Positions 43,139 to 52,318 of a stretch of 64,000 nucleotides of DNA are shown in pieces. The notes under the pieces were generated by a model. The model made no database searches. It was not told where the DNA came from and saw only the letters and a program-made list of their open reading frames with translations. The DNA comes from Chloroflexota bacterium (GTDB taxonomy: Bacteria; Chloroflexota; Anaerolineae; Anaerolineales; Villigracilaceae): assembly GCA_016234495.1 (NCBI GenBank), contig JACRBI010000038.1, positions 124,001-188,000 of the forward strand. Reading direction: 5' to 3'. The translations under genes were made by a program, and so were the position numbers. Within the stretch, counting starts at the first letter, position 1. The number at the start of each line of letters is the position of its first letter.

Positions 43139-44518
43139 ATGACAACTCCGATCAACACTCCAAACACATCCTGGCTGAATGGCAGAAATCTGCTCGATAA
43201 CAAGTTGATTAATAATTTCCTGCGCAGCCGCTGGTATCCTGGCATCATTCAATGGCCGACCCTGATCATTTTCATGGTCATCATGTTCGAGCTGATTTTG
43301 GGACCAGAATCCGCGCATGACAACTTCGGCACCGCACTGACCTGGGTGTTGTGGTGGCCTCTCATTCCGATCATCTTCCTGTTCCTTGGACGGTTCTGGT
43401 GCGCCATTTGTCCGTTTGCGAAGATCAATGACCTGGTTCAAAACTTCGTCGGTAACAAACGACCCGTGCCAAAGTTCCTGAAAAAATATGGCATCTGGAT
43501 TATTGACGCACTCTTTATCTTTATCACCTGGAGTGACCATGTCTGGGGTGTGGTGGAAAATCCGCTTGGCTCTGGCATTTTGATGTTGACCCTCACAACG
43601 GGCGTGGTTGTCTCGGGCGCATTTTACGAGCGCCGCACCTTCTGTCGTTACGTTTGTTTTCTCGGTGGGCTATCTGGCAACTATGCGCGAAACGGTATGT
43701 TGAGCTTGCGCGGAACTCCTGATATTTGTGCAACCTGCACAGTGGCCGCCTGTTATAAAGGCACAGATAATTCCATGCCCTGTCCCTTGTACGAATTTCC
43801 CAAGACCATGACCTCCAGCGCCAACTGTGTGCTCTGCGCGGAATGTATCAAAGGCTGCCCCAATGACTCCATTCAATTGACCTTGCGCCCGCCTACAAAG
43901 GAATTATGGTTCATCCGCAAACCCAAAATCGAAGAGGCTTTTCTTTCAGCAGTCATCATGGGCATAGTCTTTGTACAAAATGTGACCATGCTTGAAGTGT
44001 GGGGCTCGATGTTGAAGTGGCTGGAAAGTGCAGTTGGCACAACCAATTACGCAGTCACCTTCAGTATCACTTTTGCGATTGCACTCGCCATCCCTGTAGC
44101 TTTGCTCGGCCTCACATCCTGGGTTGCAGGCAAGTTCAATAAAGTTTCACTCGTAGAAAACTTCGCCCGCTTTGGGTATGCCATCATCGCGCTGGACATG
44201 GCAGGACATATCGCTCACAATCTATTCCACCTGTTGGCGGAAGGCAAGTCCATTTACTATACAGCGATGGGATTATTCGGAGTAGCATTTCACGGCGCAT
44301 CCCCCGCTATTCTCGATATGGCTACCATTCAACTTCTGCAATTTGGATTGCTAGGGCTTGGCTTCATCGGGTCGCTATACGTGGCGTATCGCATCGCAAA
44401 AATGCATAACACCAACGGAAATGTTTGGGGAACCTTTGTCCCTTATGCAGTCTTGATGGTCGTCCTCACTGTAATGAATGTGATCCTCTTCACTCTTCCG
44501 ATGGCGATGAGAATGTAA
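43139..44518 (+). CDS. NapH/RdxA-type membrane iron-sulfur protein
   Basis: 459 residues. N-terminal membrane helices with two cysteine motifs, FWCAICPFAK and FCRYVCFLGG, then two [4Fe-4S] sets of ferredoxin type (ICATCTVAACYKG and NCVLCAECIKGCPNDSI), then about five more helices. Such proteins pass electrons from quinol or through the membrane to outside acceptors, and relatives (NosR/CcoG) serve copper enzyme assembly. Probably works with the YtkA-like protein in front. A second one begins at 63066. Confidence 0.9.
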   Translation: MTTPINTPNTSWLNGRNLLDNKLINNFLRSRWYPGIIQWPTLIIFMVIMFELILGPESAHDNFGTALTWVLWWPLIPIIFLFLGRFWCAICPFAKINDLVQNFVGNKRPVPKFLKKYGIWIIDALFIFITWSDHVWGVVENPLGSGILMLTLTTGVVVSGAFYERRTFCRYVCFLGGLSGNYARNGMLSLRGTPDICATCTVAACYKGTDNSMPCPLYEFPKTMTSSANCVLCAECIKGCPNDSIQLTLRPPTKELWFIRKPKIEEAFLSAVIMGIVFVQNVTMLEVWGSMLKWLESAVGTTNYAVTFSITFAIALAIPVALLGLTSWVAGKFNKVSLVENFARFGYAIIALDMAGHIAHNLFHLLAEGKSIYYTAMGLFGVAFHGASPAILDMATIQLLQFGLLGLGFIGSLYVAYRIAKMHNTNGNVWGTFVPYAVLMVVLTVMNVILFTLPMAMRM

Positions 44519-44541
44519 TCTCACATTTTTTCACTCGTTTA

Positions 44542-44580
44542 CGATATGACGCAGGCTATAATCCTGCGTCATATCGCTTT
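44542..44580 (+). terminator. hairpin after the NapH-like gene
   Basis: CGATATGACGCAGG (44542-44555) and CCTGCGTCATATCG (44563-44576) make a perfect 14-bp stem with a 7-nt loop, followed by CTTT. Confidence 0.75.
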
Positions 44581-44608
44581 GCATGATTTCAAAAAGGATT
44601 TCAAAGAT

Positions 44609-44815
44609 TTGACACAAACCACCCCGACTCCATTGCCTGAATATAAAACCGCCTGTGGAGGGGTCCTCAAAGACCCGAAAAATTATCCCAGTGCCATGTA
44701 TCGCGGCGAACAAATCTATTTCTGCACACGCGCGTGTTTGCGAGTCTTTAACCAGGATCCTGATTTATTCATGGCAGGTGAAGTGGAACATCCGCTTGAA
44801 GAAGATGACACCTAA
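44609..44815 (+). CDS. small YHS-like protein
   Basis: 68 residues if started at TTG 44609, which follows AAAGGAT; the in-frame ATG at 44546 lies inside the hairpin stem and is less likely. Core: TACGGVLKDPKNYPSAMYRG, YFCTRACLRVFNQDPDLFM. The Cys of ACGG, FC and ACL match the YHS ligand pattern, though VCGM is altered. Acidic end. Probably read-through from the NapH-like gene or a minor own promoter. Confidence 0.7.
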   Translation: MTQTTPTPLPEYKTACGGVLKDPKNYPSAMYRGEQIYFCTRACLRVFNQDPDLFMAGEVEHPLEEDDT

Positions 44816-44848
44816 TGGTTATGTGAAAATTTTGTGCCCACCCTTATG

Positions 44849-44880
44849 TCAGGCTCTGGAAATCCAGAGCCTGATGTCTT
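44849..44880 (+). terminator. intrinsic terminator after the YHS-like gene
   Basis: TCAGGCTCTGG (44849-44859) and CCAGAGCCTGA (44864-44874), perfect 11-bp stem with loop AAAT, followed by TGTCTT. Confidence 0.75.
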
Positions 44881-44903
44881 ATCCACAGGACTGCTACGCT
44901 CGT

Positions 44904-44972
44904 ATAAGCAAAAAAGCCTACACTGGAATGCGATAAACGGCGCTTAGGTATTTCAATTCAAGGTCATACAAT
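44904..44972 (+). promoter_or_regulatory. regulon promoter 8 (for lgt at 45073)
   Basis: ATAAGCA-AAAA-AGCCTAC (44904-44921); proximal GGCGCTT at 44939; -10 TACAAT 44967-44972. Spacings 24 and 28. Leader of about 95 nt, the longest in the set. Confidence 0.8.
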
Positions 44973-45072
44973 ACAGGGAGTTTGAGTTTCAGGAATGGTT
45001 GATGTAAAGAAAGTTTGCAAGTTGCTTTGATGATATGACAACAAATACTTAAGTCATGAGGTTTAGATAATT

Positions 45073-45858
45073 ATGTTCACAATTTCCATTGACCCAATCA
45101 TTTTCAATATCGGCCACTTTGCCGTGCGCTGGTACGGCATCATTCTCATGATCGCCATGGGAATAGGTATCTGGCTGACCGCTCGCGAAGCAGAACGCAA
45201 AGGCTTCAAAAAGGATGATGTCTACGATGCCGCCGTCTGGATCATCATCGGCGGATTGATCGGAGCGCGTTTATTCCACGTGCTCGATCACTGGTCGGAC
45301 GAATATGCGGCCAATCCGATCCGCGCGCTGTACATCTGGGAAGGCGGCCTGGCGATCTGGGGCGCGCTCATCGGTGGATTGATCGCGGGTGCATTAATCG
45401 CTTGGCGGCGCGGCTGGCGTTTCACCAAATTTCTCGACGCCGCCGCTCCAGGATTGGTTCTGGCGCAAGCCATTGGACGTATCGCCTGTGTCATCACTGG
45501 CGACGCGATGGGTAAGGCAACAAACGGTCCATTCGGTTTTGCATACACCAACCCGAACGTGATGGTGCCGCAACTTGGGGTCTATTACACGCCGATGCCC
45601 ATTTATGAACTCGTGGTCAATCTGGGAATTTTTGCCATACTCTGGGGATTACGAAAACGCAACTGGCCTGACGGGAGGCTGTTTCTCGTCTATTTGACTC
45701 TCTACAGCCTTGAGCGTTTCTTCCTGGGCTTCACCAGTTCGTATCGCATCATCGCCTTTGGGCTGGCGCAATCGCAGATTATTGCCGTGATTGGATTTGC
45801 CATCGGCGTGGCTTTGCTGGCATGGTTGCCGCGCAGGTTAAGTAAACAGACAATTTAA
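45073..45858 (+). CDS. lgt: prolipoprotein diacylglyceryl transferase
   Basis: 261 residues, seven helices. Adds diacylglycerol to the lipobox cysteine. Lgt features: FAVRWYGIILM at the start, GGLIGARLFHVLDHW, IWEGGLAIWGALIGG, the signature region LAQAIGRIACVITGDAMGKA, and PIYELVVNLGIF, LERFFLGF. Being under the copper regulon promoter, it may serve the many lipoproteins of this region. 11 bp to the HMA gene. Confidence 0.92.
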   Translation: MFTISIDPIIFNIGHFAVRWYGIILMIAMGIGIWLTAREAERKGFKKDDVYDAAVWIIIGGLIGARLFHVLDHWSDEYAANPIRALYIWEGGLAIWGALIGGLIAGALIAWRRGWRFTKFLDAAAPGLVLAQAIGRIACVITGDAMGKATNGPFGFAYTNPNVMVPQLGVYYTPMPIYELVVNLGIFAILWGLRKRNWPDGRLFLVYLTLYSLERFFLGFTSSYRIIAFGLAQSQIIAVIGFAIGVALLAWLPRRLSKQTI

Positions 45859-45869
45859 GGAGAAAAACA

Positions 45870-46172
45870 ATGGACGAAAATTGCTACGTTGAACCGATCT
45901 ACAAAGATATTTCATTGGACAAGTTTAGAAATGCCGAAGTTGCAACCCTGGCTGTTCGGGGCATGGGCTGTGAGAACTGTGCTACACGTGTCCGCAACAG
46001 TCTGCTCGAACTGGAAGGCGTACATGGTGTGGATGTATTCTTGAACATGGCGCTGGCCGAAGTCCGCTACGAAAGTAAGAAGCTTTCACCCGATGCGCTC
46101 TTGAACGCAGTATCCAGCGCGGGGAACGATGGCCGCCACCAGTACCTTGCAGAACTCATAACGGCGGAGTAA
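45870..46172 (+). CDS. HMA-domain copper chaperone-like protein
   Basis: 100 residues: a 25-residue lead (ENCYVEPIYKDISLDKF), an HMA domain with metal loop RGMGCENCATRVRNSL and strand VDVFLNMALAEVRYE, and a polar end. CxxC binds Cu(I). A CopZ-like role, passing copper to the ATPase at 47042, is likely. Followed by a terminator. Confidence 0.88.
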   Translation: MDENCYVEPIYKDISLDKFRNAEVATLAVRGMGCENCATRVRNSLLELEGVHGVDVFLNMALAEVRYESKKLSPDALLNAVSSAGNDGRHQYLAELITAE

Positions 46173-46211
46173 TTCAGCGACCAAAAATCACACTTTTTAC
46201 CTTCTCTTCAA

Positions 46212-46246
46212 GCAGGGTTGTCTCAAAAAGACAGCCCTGTTGTTTT
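46212..46246 (+). terminator. intrinsic terminator after the HMA gene
   Basis: GCAGGGTTGTCT (46212-46223) pairs with AGACAGCCCTGT (46229-46240), nearly perfect with a G-T pair, loop CAAAA, followed by TGTTTT. Confidence 0.82.
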
Positions 46247-46277
46247 AAGACAAGAAGTCATACCTGCTCAATATGGG

Positions 46278-46346
46278 GTAAGCGAAAATGCCTATTCCTG
46301 AACAAGGGATTTGGCGCTTTGGCTTTGACTCCCGTCCGTCTATACT
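46278..46346 (+). promoter_or_regulatory. regulon promoter 9 (for the 46368-copA operon)
   Basis: GTAAGCG-AAAA-TGCCTAT (46278-46295); proximal GGCGCTT at 46313; -10 TATACT 46341-46346. Spacings 24 and 28. Confidence 0.8.
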
Positions 46347-46367
46347 GGAAACAACAGGAAGTACAAA

Positions 46368-46763
46368 ATGAGCACCATAATGCCTTTGTTAGTTCTCGAT
46401 CAAACCTGCGAGCAGGTTCTGGCATGGATCAATGGAAAGTTAACCGATGCCAATTTTCGTCTCGTGAAAACTTTCGACCTGCACGTCGCCCGTCAGGCAC
46501 ACCCAAATTGCCTCTGCCCGCAGCACGGAACCGATGATTGCAATTGCCAAATGATCGTGGTGCTTGTTTATGGTCATCAAGGCGATCCTGCCACATTGGT
46601 TATTCATGGACAGGAAGGAAGAGCCTGGCTCTCGTTGGCAATCCCGGTCAATGGACATAGCAATCAGCACCTGGAGGTGGCCATCCGACGGATCCTTATG
46701 CCCCACCGCACTGACGTACCAGCACCCATCGAGGTAACCCATGAAACCCACGCAACAGTCTGA
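46368..46763 (+). CDS. small cysteine-rich protein of an unnamed family (copy 2)
   Basis: 131 residues, paralog of the protein at 24657 with the shared core FDLHVARQAHPNCLCPQHGT, DDCNCQMIVVLVYG, PATLVIHGQEGRAWLSLA. Both genes are the first after a regulon promoter. Here it precedes a CsoR-like regulator (22-bp overlap) and a copper ATPase, which supports a copper-related task such as cytosolic buffering. No known family comes to mind. Confidence 0.82.
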   Translation: MSTIMPLLVLDQTCEQVLAWINGKLTDANFRLVKTFDLHVARQAHPNCLCPQHGTDDCNCQMIVVLVYGHQGDPATLVIHGQEGRAWLSLAIPVNGHSNQHLEVAIRRILMPHRTDVPAPIEVTHETHATV

Positions 46764-47049
46764 AACCATCCGCCGTTTACGTTGCGCAGCAGGACATTTA
46801 AACGCTGTCATTGAAATGGTGGAAGAAGGCAAGCCATATGAGCAGGTGCTTCACCAACTCGGCGCGGTGGAAGCGGCCATCCGCGCAGCCGGATCAAAGC
46901 TGATTATTTGTGAAGCTCAATCCATCCAAAACATCATTCTGGACAGTTCGTCGCCCAAACAACGGCTTGTCGAATTACAACATCTCCAATCCTTATATAC
47001 GATTTTCCTACACTATCCGAACCATCAAATTGAGGTTTCTCATGACTAA
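46741..47049 (+). CDS. CsoR/FrmR-family (DUF156) regulator lacking canonical copper ligands
   Basis: 102 residues of the all-helical family ([40 protein letters not shown]). In copper-sensing CsoR the ligands are Cys-His-Cys; by my alignment these places hold Tyr (KPYEQ), Glu and Ile here, with a Cys displaced to LIICEAQ and another in RLRCAAGH. So it may sense something else or use another site. It overlaps both neighbours and is coupled to the ATPase. Confidence 0.85.
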   Translation: MKPTQQSETIRRLRCAAGHLNAVIEMVEEGKPYEQVLHQLGAVEAAIRAAGSKLIICEAQSIQNIILDSSSPKQRLVELQHLQSLYTIFLHYPNHQIEVSHD

Positions 47050-49633
47050 AAACATTTCTGAAATAACATTGCCCATCAACGGCATGACCTGCGCCTCCTG
47101 CGTCGCGCACGTGGAAGACGCGCTCAAGGAACTGCCAGGCACATCCAACGTCCTCGTCAACCTGGCGACCAACAAAGCGAATCTCTCATACGATCCCCAA
47201 CGTGTCAAACTGAATGATATGCGGCGTGCCGTTGAAGATGTAGGCTACGCTATAGCCATTGCCGAACAGACCCTTGATGTACGCGGTATGACTTGCGCCT
47301 CCTGCGTCGATCATGTGCAAGGTGCGCTCAAGGAATTGCACGGCGTACAAGATGCAGTCGTCAACCTTGGACTCAATACAGCACGTGTGACTTATATCCC
47401 AGGCGTGGTTTCCACTGCCAGTATGAAACGTGCCGTGCGTGAAGTCGGTTATGAAGCACAGGAGCGCAGTGAAGGCACGGATGCCCTCGACCGAGAACGT
47501 CAGGCGCGCGAGGATGAAATAAAAATTCAGGGACGCAATCTGATCATTGCCGGAACGATTGGTCTGATCGTCATGATCGGCACATTCTATGACATGGCTG
47601 GCCCGTTCAAAGCCTTCATCCCAGTCTGGCTTTCTTATAAGTGGGTCATCGGCTTATTGACCACACCGATTGTCTTTGGCCCCGGAAGACAATTCTTCTC
47701 GAACTCGTGGCGCGGACTCAAGCATGGCGTCACGGATATGAACCTGCTCTACGCAACCGGAATCGGTGCGGCGTATGGTATCGCGGTAATCAACACAGTA
47801 TTTCCCAAAGCCGGATTCGGCGGTGAGGGCGCGACTTTCTTTGAGAGCGCGGCACTCCTCACTGCTTTCATCATCCTTGGCCGCTGGCTTGAGGCGTTGA
47901 CGCGCGGAAGAACGTCAGAGGCGATTCGCAAATTGATGAAGCTCCAGCCCAAAGTCGCGCGTGTGATGCGCAATGGTCGGGAAGAGGAAATACCTGCAGA
48001 CGAAGTCGAACTTGGCGATGTAATCCTAGTCCGCCCCGGTGAATCCATCGCGGTGGATGGTCAGGTGTTTGAAGGATATTCAGCCGTGGACGAGTCGATG
48101 CTGACCGGTGAAAGCCTGCCCGTTGAAAAGAAAGCCGGCGATCCAGTGATTGGCGGAACGTTCAACAAAACTGGCGCCTTCAAGTTCAAAGCTACACGTG
48201 TTGGTAAAGATACTTCGCTGGCTCAGATCATCAAACTCGTAGAAGATGCACAAGCGAGCAAAGCTCCGATTCAAAAATTGGCCGACTGGGTGGCAGGGCA
48301 TTTTATTTTAGGTGTGCATTTGCTGGCGGTGGTCGTATTCATCTTCTGGTTCTTTTTTGGCTACCAGATGTTCTTCGATCCGAATTCAAGTTTCATTATG
48401 TCGCCTTACAAGTTGGGTGAGATTGGTGTATTCGGGTTCTCGTTACTGCTAAGCGTCACAGTGCTGGTCATTTCATGCCCGTGTGCGGTGGGACTCGCAA
48501 CCCCATCTGCCATGATGGCCGGGACGGGCAAGGCTGCTGAATTTGGTGTGCTCTTCAAAGGCGCAGAAGCCATCGAGAACACCAGCAAATTGCAGACCAT
48601 CGTGTTTGACAAGACCGGCACGCTGACCAAAGGTGAGCCTTCGGTAACGGATGTAGTTGTCAGTGGCCTGTCATTAGTAAACGACAATCAGTTGTTGAGA
48701 TTTGCAGCCATCGCTGAGAAAAACTCTGAACATCCGTTGGGCGAAGCAATTGTGCATGGCGCGGAAAGTCGCGGGCTGCAAGTTACCGGACCCGATTCAT
48801 TCAACTCCATTCCGGGTCACGGTGTTGAAGCGAATGTGAATGGTTCTGAAATCCTATTAGGCAATCGCAAGTTGATGAAGGAACGCGGTGTGGATTTCGC
48901 TGCAATGATGTCGCAAGCAGAAGCATTGGAAGTTGATGGCAAGACCGTCATGTTTGTGGCAGTCGATGCCAAACCAGGCGGTCTAATCGCTGTTGCCGAT
49001 ACACTTAAGGAATATTCTGCCGAAGCGATTAAACATTTACACAAACTCGGACTTGAAGTGGTCATGATCACCGGTGACAACCGACGCACCGCAGATGCCA
49101 TTGCACGAAAAGTTGGTATTGACCGTGTGCTCGCCGAAGTCCTGCCGCAGGATAAAGCCGAAGAAGTTAAGAAGCTTCAGGCGCAGGGTAAGAAGGTCGC
49201 GATGGTTGGCGATGGTGTGAATGATGCCCCAGCATTGGCGCAGGCAGAGGTCGGCATGGCGATTGGCTCTGGTACCGATGTAGCCAAAGAAACAGGTGAT
49301 ATTATCCTTATCAAGGATGACATCCGAGATGTGGTGGTAGCACTGGAAGTGGCCAAGGCTACCATGCGCAAAGTCAAGCAGAATCTGTTCTGGGCGTTCT
49401 TCTATAACACGCTGGGAATTCCTCTGGGCGCAGGCTTGTTCTATGCCTTTGCCTCGGTTGTCATCAGCCCCGAACTGGCTGGTTTGATGATGGCTGTTAG
49501 TTCCATCTCGGTGACACTCAATACACTGTTGTTGAAACGCTTCAAGCCGTCGGTCGGACGTGGACACAAGCCTAAACAGGGTAGTGGTAATGCACAATTG
49601 CGCCCTGCCACTGCTTCGGTTGGAGACGATTAA
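47042..49633 (+). CDS. copA: copper-transporting P1B-type ATPase with two HMA domains
   Basis: 863 residues from ATG 47042 (overlaps the regulator by 8 bp). Two N-terminal HMA domains with CASC (C17/C20 and C85/C88), transport motif CPC at 479-481 in [14 protein letters not shown], phosphorylation D523 in [18 protein letters not shown] and [16 protein letters not shown]. Last ~25 residues are Lys/Gly-rich. Typical Cu(I) exporter; differs from the 34126 pump by two true HMA domains and no YHS. Two pumps suggest separate tasks, detoxification and enzyme supply. Confidence 0.95.
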   Translation: MTKNISEITLPINGMTCASCVAHVEDALKELPGTSNVLVNLATNKANLSYDPQRVKLNDMRRAVEDVGYAIAIAEQTLDVRGMTCASCVDHVQGALKELHGVQDAVVNLGLNTARVTYIPGVVSTASMKRAVREVGYEAQERSEGTDALDRERQAREDEIKIQGRNLIIAGTIGLIVMIGTFYDMAGPFKAFIPVWLSYKWVIGLLTTPIVFGPGRQFFSNSWRGLKHGVTDMNLLYATGIGAAYGIAVINTVFPKAGFGGEGATFFESAALLTAFIILGRWLEALTRGRTSEAIRKLMKLQPKVARVMRNGREEEIPADEVELGDVILVRPGESIAVDGQVFEGYSAVDESMLTGESLPVEKKAGDPVIGGTFNKTGAFKFKATRVGKDTSLAQIIKLVEDAQASKAPIQKLADWVAGHFILGVHLLAVVVFIFWFFFGYQMFFDPNSSFIMSPYKLGEIGVFGFSLLLSVTVLVISCPCAVGLATPSAMMAGTGKAAEFGVLFKGAEAIENTSKLQTIVFDKTGTLTKGEPSVTDVVVSGLSLVNDNQLLRFAAIAEKNSEHPLGEAIVHGAESRGLQVTGPDSFNSIPGHGVEANVNGSEILLGNRKLMKERGVDFAAMMSQAEALEVDGKTVMFVAVDAKPGGLIAVADTLKEYSAEAIKHLHKLGLEVVMITGDNRRTADAIARKVGIDRVLAEVLPQDKAEEVKKLQAQGKKVAMVGDGVNDAPALAQAEVGMAIGSGTDVAKETGDIILIKDDIRDVVVALEVAKATMRKVKQNLFWAFFYNTLGIPLGAGLFYAFASVVISPELAGLMMAVSSISVTLNTLLLKRFKPSVGRGHKPKQGSGNAQLRPATASVGDD

Positions 49634-49740
49634 TTTACTGCATTCATCGTCTCGCAGGTTCATGGTGCAAGCTGATCTTTGGAATAGACCTGCGGGACAT
49701 TCTTCTTTGCGCCATCAGATATTAAAAAAGGAAATCAAAC

Positions 49741-49971
49741 ATGGAACATGAACAAGTTGAAAAGGAAGTGGCACAGAAAAGCGCGCTGATTTATCTGCCG
49801 ATTTCAATTGGCTCTGCGTTGCTCTTTCTTCTGGCAACTGCATTTAGCGGCGACTATCCAATCATGACGCGCGTCGGGGGGATGGTCTGGATAGGATTGC
49901 TCAGCCTGATTGTCTCGATGCCGGTTGTTATATCACGAGTGAAGAAGCAACTCCAGGGAAAGCCATTGTGA
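49741..49971 (+). CDS. small two-helix membrane protein
   Basis: 76 residues: charged start (MEHEQVEKEVAQK), helix 1 (LIYLPISIGSALLFLLATAF), helix 2 (MVWIGLLSLIVSMPVVI), basic end. Not recognised. Overlaps the FTR1 gene by GTGA, so it is probably an accessory subunit of the permease. The 107 bp upstream contain an inverted repeat CGCAGGT/ACCTGCG (49653-49694) with a wide loop, role unknown. Confidence 0.75.
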   Translation: MEHEQVEKEVAQKSALIYLPISIGSALLFLLATAFSGDYPIMTRVGGMVWIGLLSLIVSMPVVISRVKKQLQGKPL

Positions 49972-50804
49972 TCGCCGGCACACTTATCACAATTCGCGAA
50001 GGTCTGGAAGCCTTCCTGATCATCGGCATCCTGCTTGGCTACCTGACCAAGACCAAGCGTATGCAGTTCAATATCCATATTTGGATTGGCGCAGCTGCTG
50101 CGTTGATCGTTAGCGCTTTGTTGGCGATTATTTTTCAGTATATGGCTTTTCAATTTGAGGGGACATCTGCTGAAATTTTTGAAGTGGTCGTGGCCATGCT
50201 GGCCGTCGGCGTATTGACATGGATGGTTTTGTGGATGCAGCGTCAAAGCCGTGGCGTCAAGGGTGAGCTCGAACAAAAAGCCGATGAGGCAATCTCCAGT
50301 GGGCAGGCGTTTGCACTGGGCAGTCTGGCATTTGTTTCGGTTTTGCGTGAAGGCGTGGAGACGGCGTTGTTCCTGAGCGCAATGCTTGTTACCTCGCGGG
50401 ATATGCTGTTGTTTCCCGGCGCCATTCTCGGGTTGGTAATAGCCGCTGCCATTACATACCTGCTCTTCCGTTCTGCCGTCCGCCTCAACCTGAGAAATTT
50501 CTTTGTCGTCACAGGTATATTTCTGATCCTGATCGCGGCCGGACTGATTGGACATAGCGTGATGGCTTTGCAAGATATTGGATGGCTGCCCATTGGTACA
50601 ACCATTGCCTGGAATTTACAGGCAATCATTTCAAACGACGGCCTGGCAGGACGGTTATTGCATGCCTTTTTTGGATACGAAGCCGCTCCAACCTTTCTTA
50701 TGGTCGTTGCTTACGGACTCTATGTGGTTTTCTTCGGTGGACAATTCTATAACGCCACACGACAAGATGTCTCGCAGCCTGTGGCGCGATTTGTAAAGCA
50801 GTGA
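49968..50804 (+). CDS. FTR1-family iron permease
   Basis: 278 residues with seven helices, GTG start at 49968 coupled to the small membrane protein. The two REGxE motifs of the family are present: REGLEAFLIIGILLG near the start and REGVETALFLSAMLV in the fourth helix. FTR1 takes up Fe(III) made by a multicopper ferroxidase in fungi and EfeU-type systems in bacteria, so the multicopper oxidase at 25118 and cupredoxins could be partners. Confidence 0.92.
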   Translation: MIAGTLITIREGLEAFLIIGILLGYLTKTKRMQFNIHIWIGAAAALIVSALLAIIFQYMAFQFEGTSAEIFEVVVAMLAVGVLTWMVLWMQRQSRGVKGELEQKADEAISSGQAFALGSLAFVSVLREGVETALFLSAMLVTSRDMLLFPGAILGLVIAAAITYLLFRSAVRLNLRNFFVVTGIFLILIAAGLIGHSVMALQDIGWLPIGTTIAWNLQAIISNDGLAGRLLHAFFGYEAAPTFLMVVAYGLYVVFFGGQFYNATRQDVSQPVARFVKQ

Positions 50805-50811
50805 ACTTGAG

Positions 50812-51837
50812 ATGACCTTGAGTTTTTTCCGCCGTGACTTTCTGAAAGCGTCAGGTGCAGGTCTGCTGGGATTGTTTCTCGCAGACCTGCACCTTGAGCG
50901 TGTCTTTGCTGAGGCATCTCCCAAACAGGGTCGCGTCACGCTGAGTGGGGTTGAGGTTCTTAATGAGCCATCCTTCAATGCCAAAAGGGTGCGTCTCCTT
51001 GGCATGGACGAGATCGTGGACATCAGTGGGGAAGTCGGAGGCGATCAAGGCTACGGCAACCCATTCAACTCTTCATGGTATCAAATCAACGGAGAGGGTT
51101 ACGCCTACTCAGGAGCGATCCAGCCGGTCGAGACTCTGTATCAAAAGCCAGTTTTTGATGTTCCCGAGGCCGGTGTGTTAGGAGAGATTACAGTTCCGTT
51201 TTCCGATGCGCGGCTTGACATGAGTATTTTGGCCAAGCGTGGCTACCGTGTGTATTATTCATCCACTCACTGGATCACTGGCGTATTTGTGAATCAGAAA
51301 GAGAAGAGTATCTGGTACAGGATTTATGACCGCCAGTTACAGCAGTCGTTTTATGTCTCGGCATACGAGATGCGCTTGATCTCACCAAACGAACTTACAC
51401 TGTTTTCGCCCGGAGTTCCAGAAAAGGACAAACGCATTTATGTGGATTTAGCTACCCAGTTCGTGACAGCCTTCGAAGGTGACAAGCCTGTGCTGGCGGC
51501 GCGTTGTTCCAGCGGTAGTAAAGGAACAAGAACTCCTATGGGTGAGTTCCGCACCTTTCATAAGGGTCCGAGCATTCATATGACGAATCAGGGTGATGGG
51601 ACGGAGAATACCTATCATCTACCCGGCGTGCCTTGGGTGACCTTCTTCACTGGAATCGGGGTCGCCTTTCATGGTACGTACTGGCACAATAATTACGGGC
51701 GGCCAAGCAGCCGCGGTTGTGTGAACTTAACTTCGAGCGATGCAAAATTCATTTATCGCTGGACCCGTCCCGAGGTCCCGCTTGAAACGCCATATCTATA
51801 TCAGCCAGGCGAGGGGACTCTCGTCGAGGTTGTCTAA
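50812..51837 (+). CDS. L,D-transpeptidase with twin-arginine signal (copy 2)
   Basis: 341 residues. Tat signal FFRRDFLKASGAGLLGLFLA, an SH3-like part with ERVTLSGVEVLNEPSF-type repeats, and a YkuD domain with [20 protein letters not shown]; nucleophile Cys in SRGCVN as in the copy at 20567. Seven bp after the permease gene, so in one operon. Three such enzymes in the window are under the same promoter type. Confidence 0.9.
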   Translation: MTLSFFRRDFLKASGAGLLGLFLADLHLERVFAEASPKQGRVTLSGVEVLNEPSFNAKRVRLLGMDEIVDISGEVGGDQGYGNPFNSSWYQINGEGYAYSGAIQPVETLYQKPVFDVPEAGVLGEITVPFSDARLDMSILAKRGYRVYYSSTHWITGVFVNQKEKSIWYRIYDRQLQQSFYVSAYEMRLISPNELTLFSPGVPEKDKRIYVDLATQFVTAFEGDKPVLAARCSSGSKGTRTPMGEFRTFHKGPSIHMTNQGDGTENTYHLPGVPWVTFFTGIGVAFHGTYWHNNYGRPSSRGCVNLTSSDAKFIYRWTRPEVPLETPYLYQPGEGTLVEVV

Positions 51838-51873
51838 AATACTTTTTACATCGATTCTTGTCAGGATAAAAAC

Positions 51874-52110
51874 ATGAGCAAAATCAAAGTCTCGAAAACT
51901 GCTTCGACAAATGAAACAAAGAAAAGTAAGGAATGGCCGGCGGTGGTTTATCTTTGGACATTGGGACTGGCTCTCCTTAGCTACATCATTGCCAGATTTG
52001 TTCTTGATGGTTATCCCCATCCCTATCACTGGAGCATTGGTATAGCAGGTGGTGTTCTTGGAGTCGGCGTTGGCTGGGTCTGGTATCGCTGGCGCGGGGA
52101 TGTGTTCTAG
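51874..52110 (+). CDS. small membrane protein
   Basis: 78 residues: Lys/Ser-rich cytosolic start (KIKVSKTASTNETKKSKEW), helix 1 (VVYLWTLGLALLSYIIARFV), a short HPYHW loop, helix 2 (GIAGGVLGVGVGWVWYRW). No recognised family. Last gene of the stretch beginning at 46368. Confidence 0.7.
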   Translation: MSKIKVSKTASTNETKKSKEWPAVVYLWTLGLALLSYIIARFVLDGYPHPYHWSIGIAGGVLGVGVGWVWYRWRGDVF

Positions 52111-52161
52111 GTTGTTGATAGATAAATTTTTTTTCGTTTGACTCAATGGTAACTTGCCAAC

Positions 52162-52247
52162 AGGGCATTCACTTTTACAGAGTCCAAACTCCCTGACTTC
52201 TGTGCGAGATCAAGAGATTTTGTACTGCAAGTGAATGCTCTTTTTAT
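52162..52247 (+). terminator. long-range hairpin with T-tract: terminator or small structured RNA
   Basis: AGGGCATTCACTT (52162-52174) pairs with AAGTGAATGCTCT (52229-52241), 13 bp with one G-T pair, enclosing 54 nt and followed by TTTTTATG. The wide loop is unusual for a plain terminator. It lies between converging genes (52110 and 52319). Confidence 0.5.
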
Positions 52248-52318
52248 GCCATAGGGATCAATCCATTTCTGCTCATGATGTGATGTTGCAGGATTCAGGA
52301 TGGATTTTTTTAAAGTAT

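Noticed and set aside
44546..44608. N-terminal extension of the YHS-like gene from ATG 44546
   Set aside because: It would run through the stem of a 14-bp hairpin that looks like the terminator of the previous gene, and that part has no YHS similarity.
49037..49663. Minus-strand open frame of 208 residues opposite copA
   Set aside because: A shadow of the ATPase; no ribosome site or family match.
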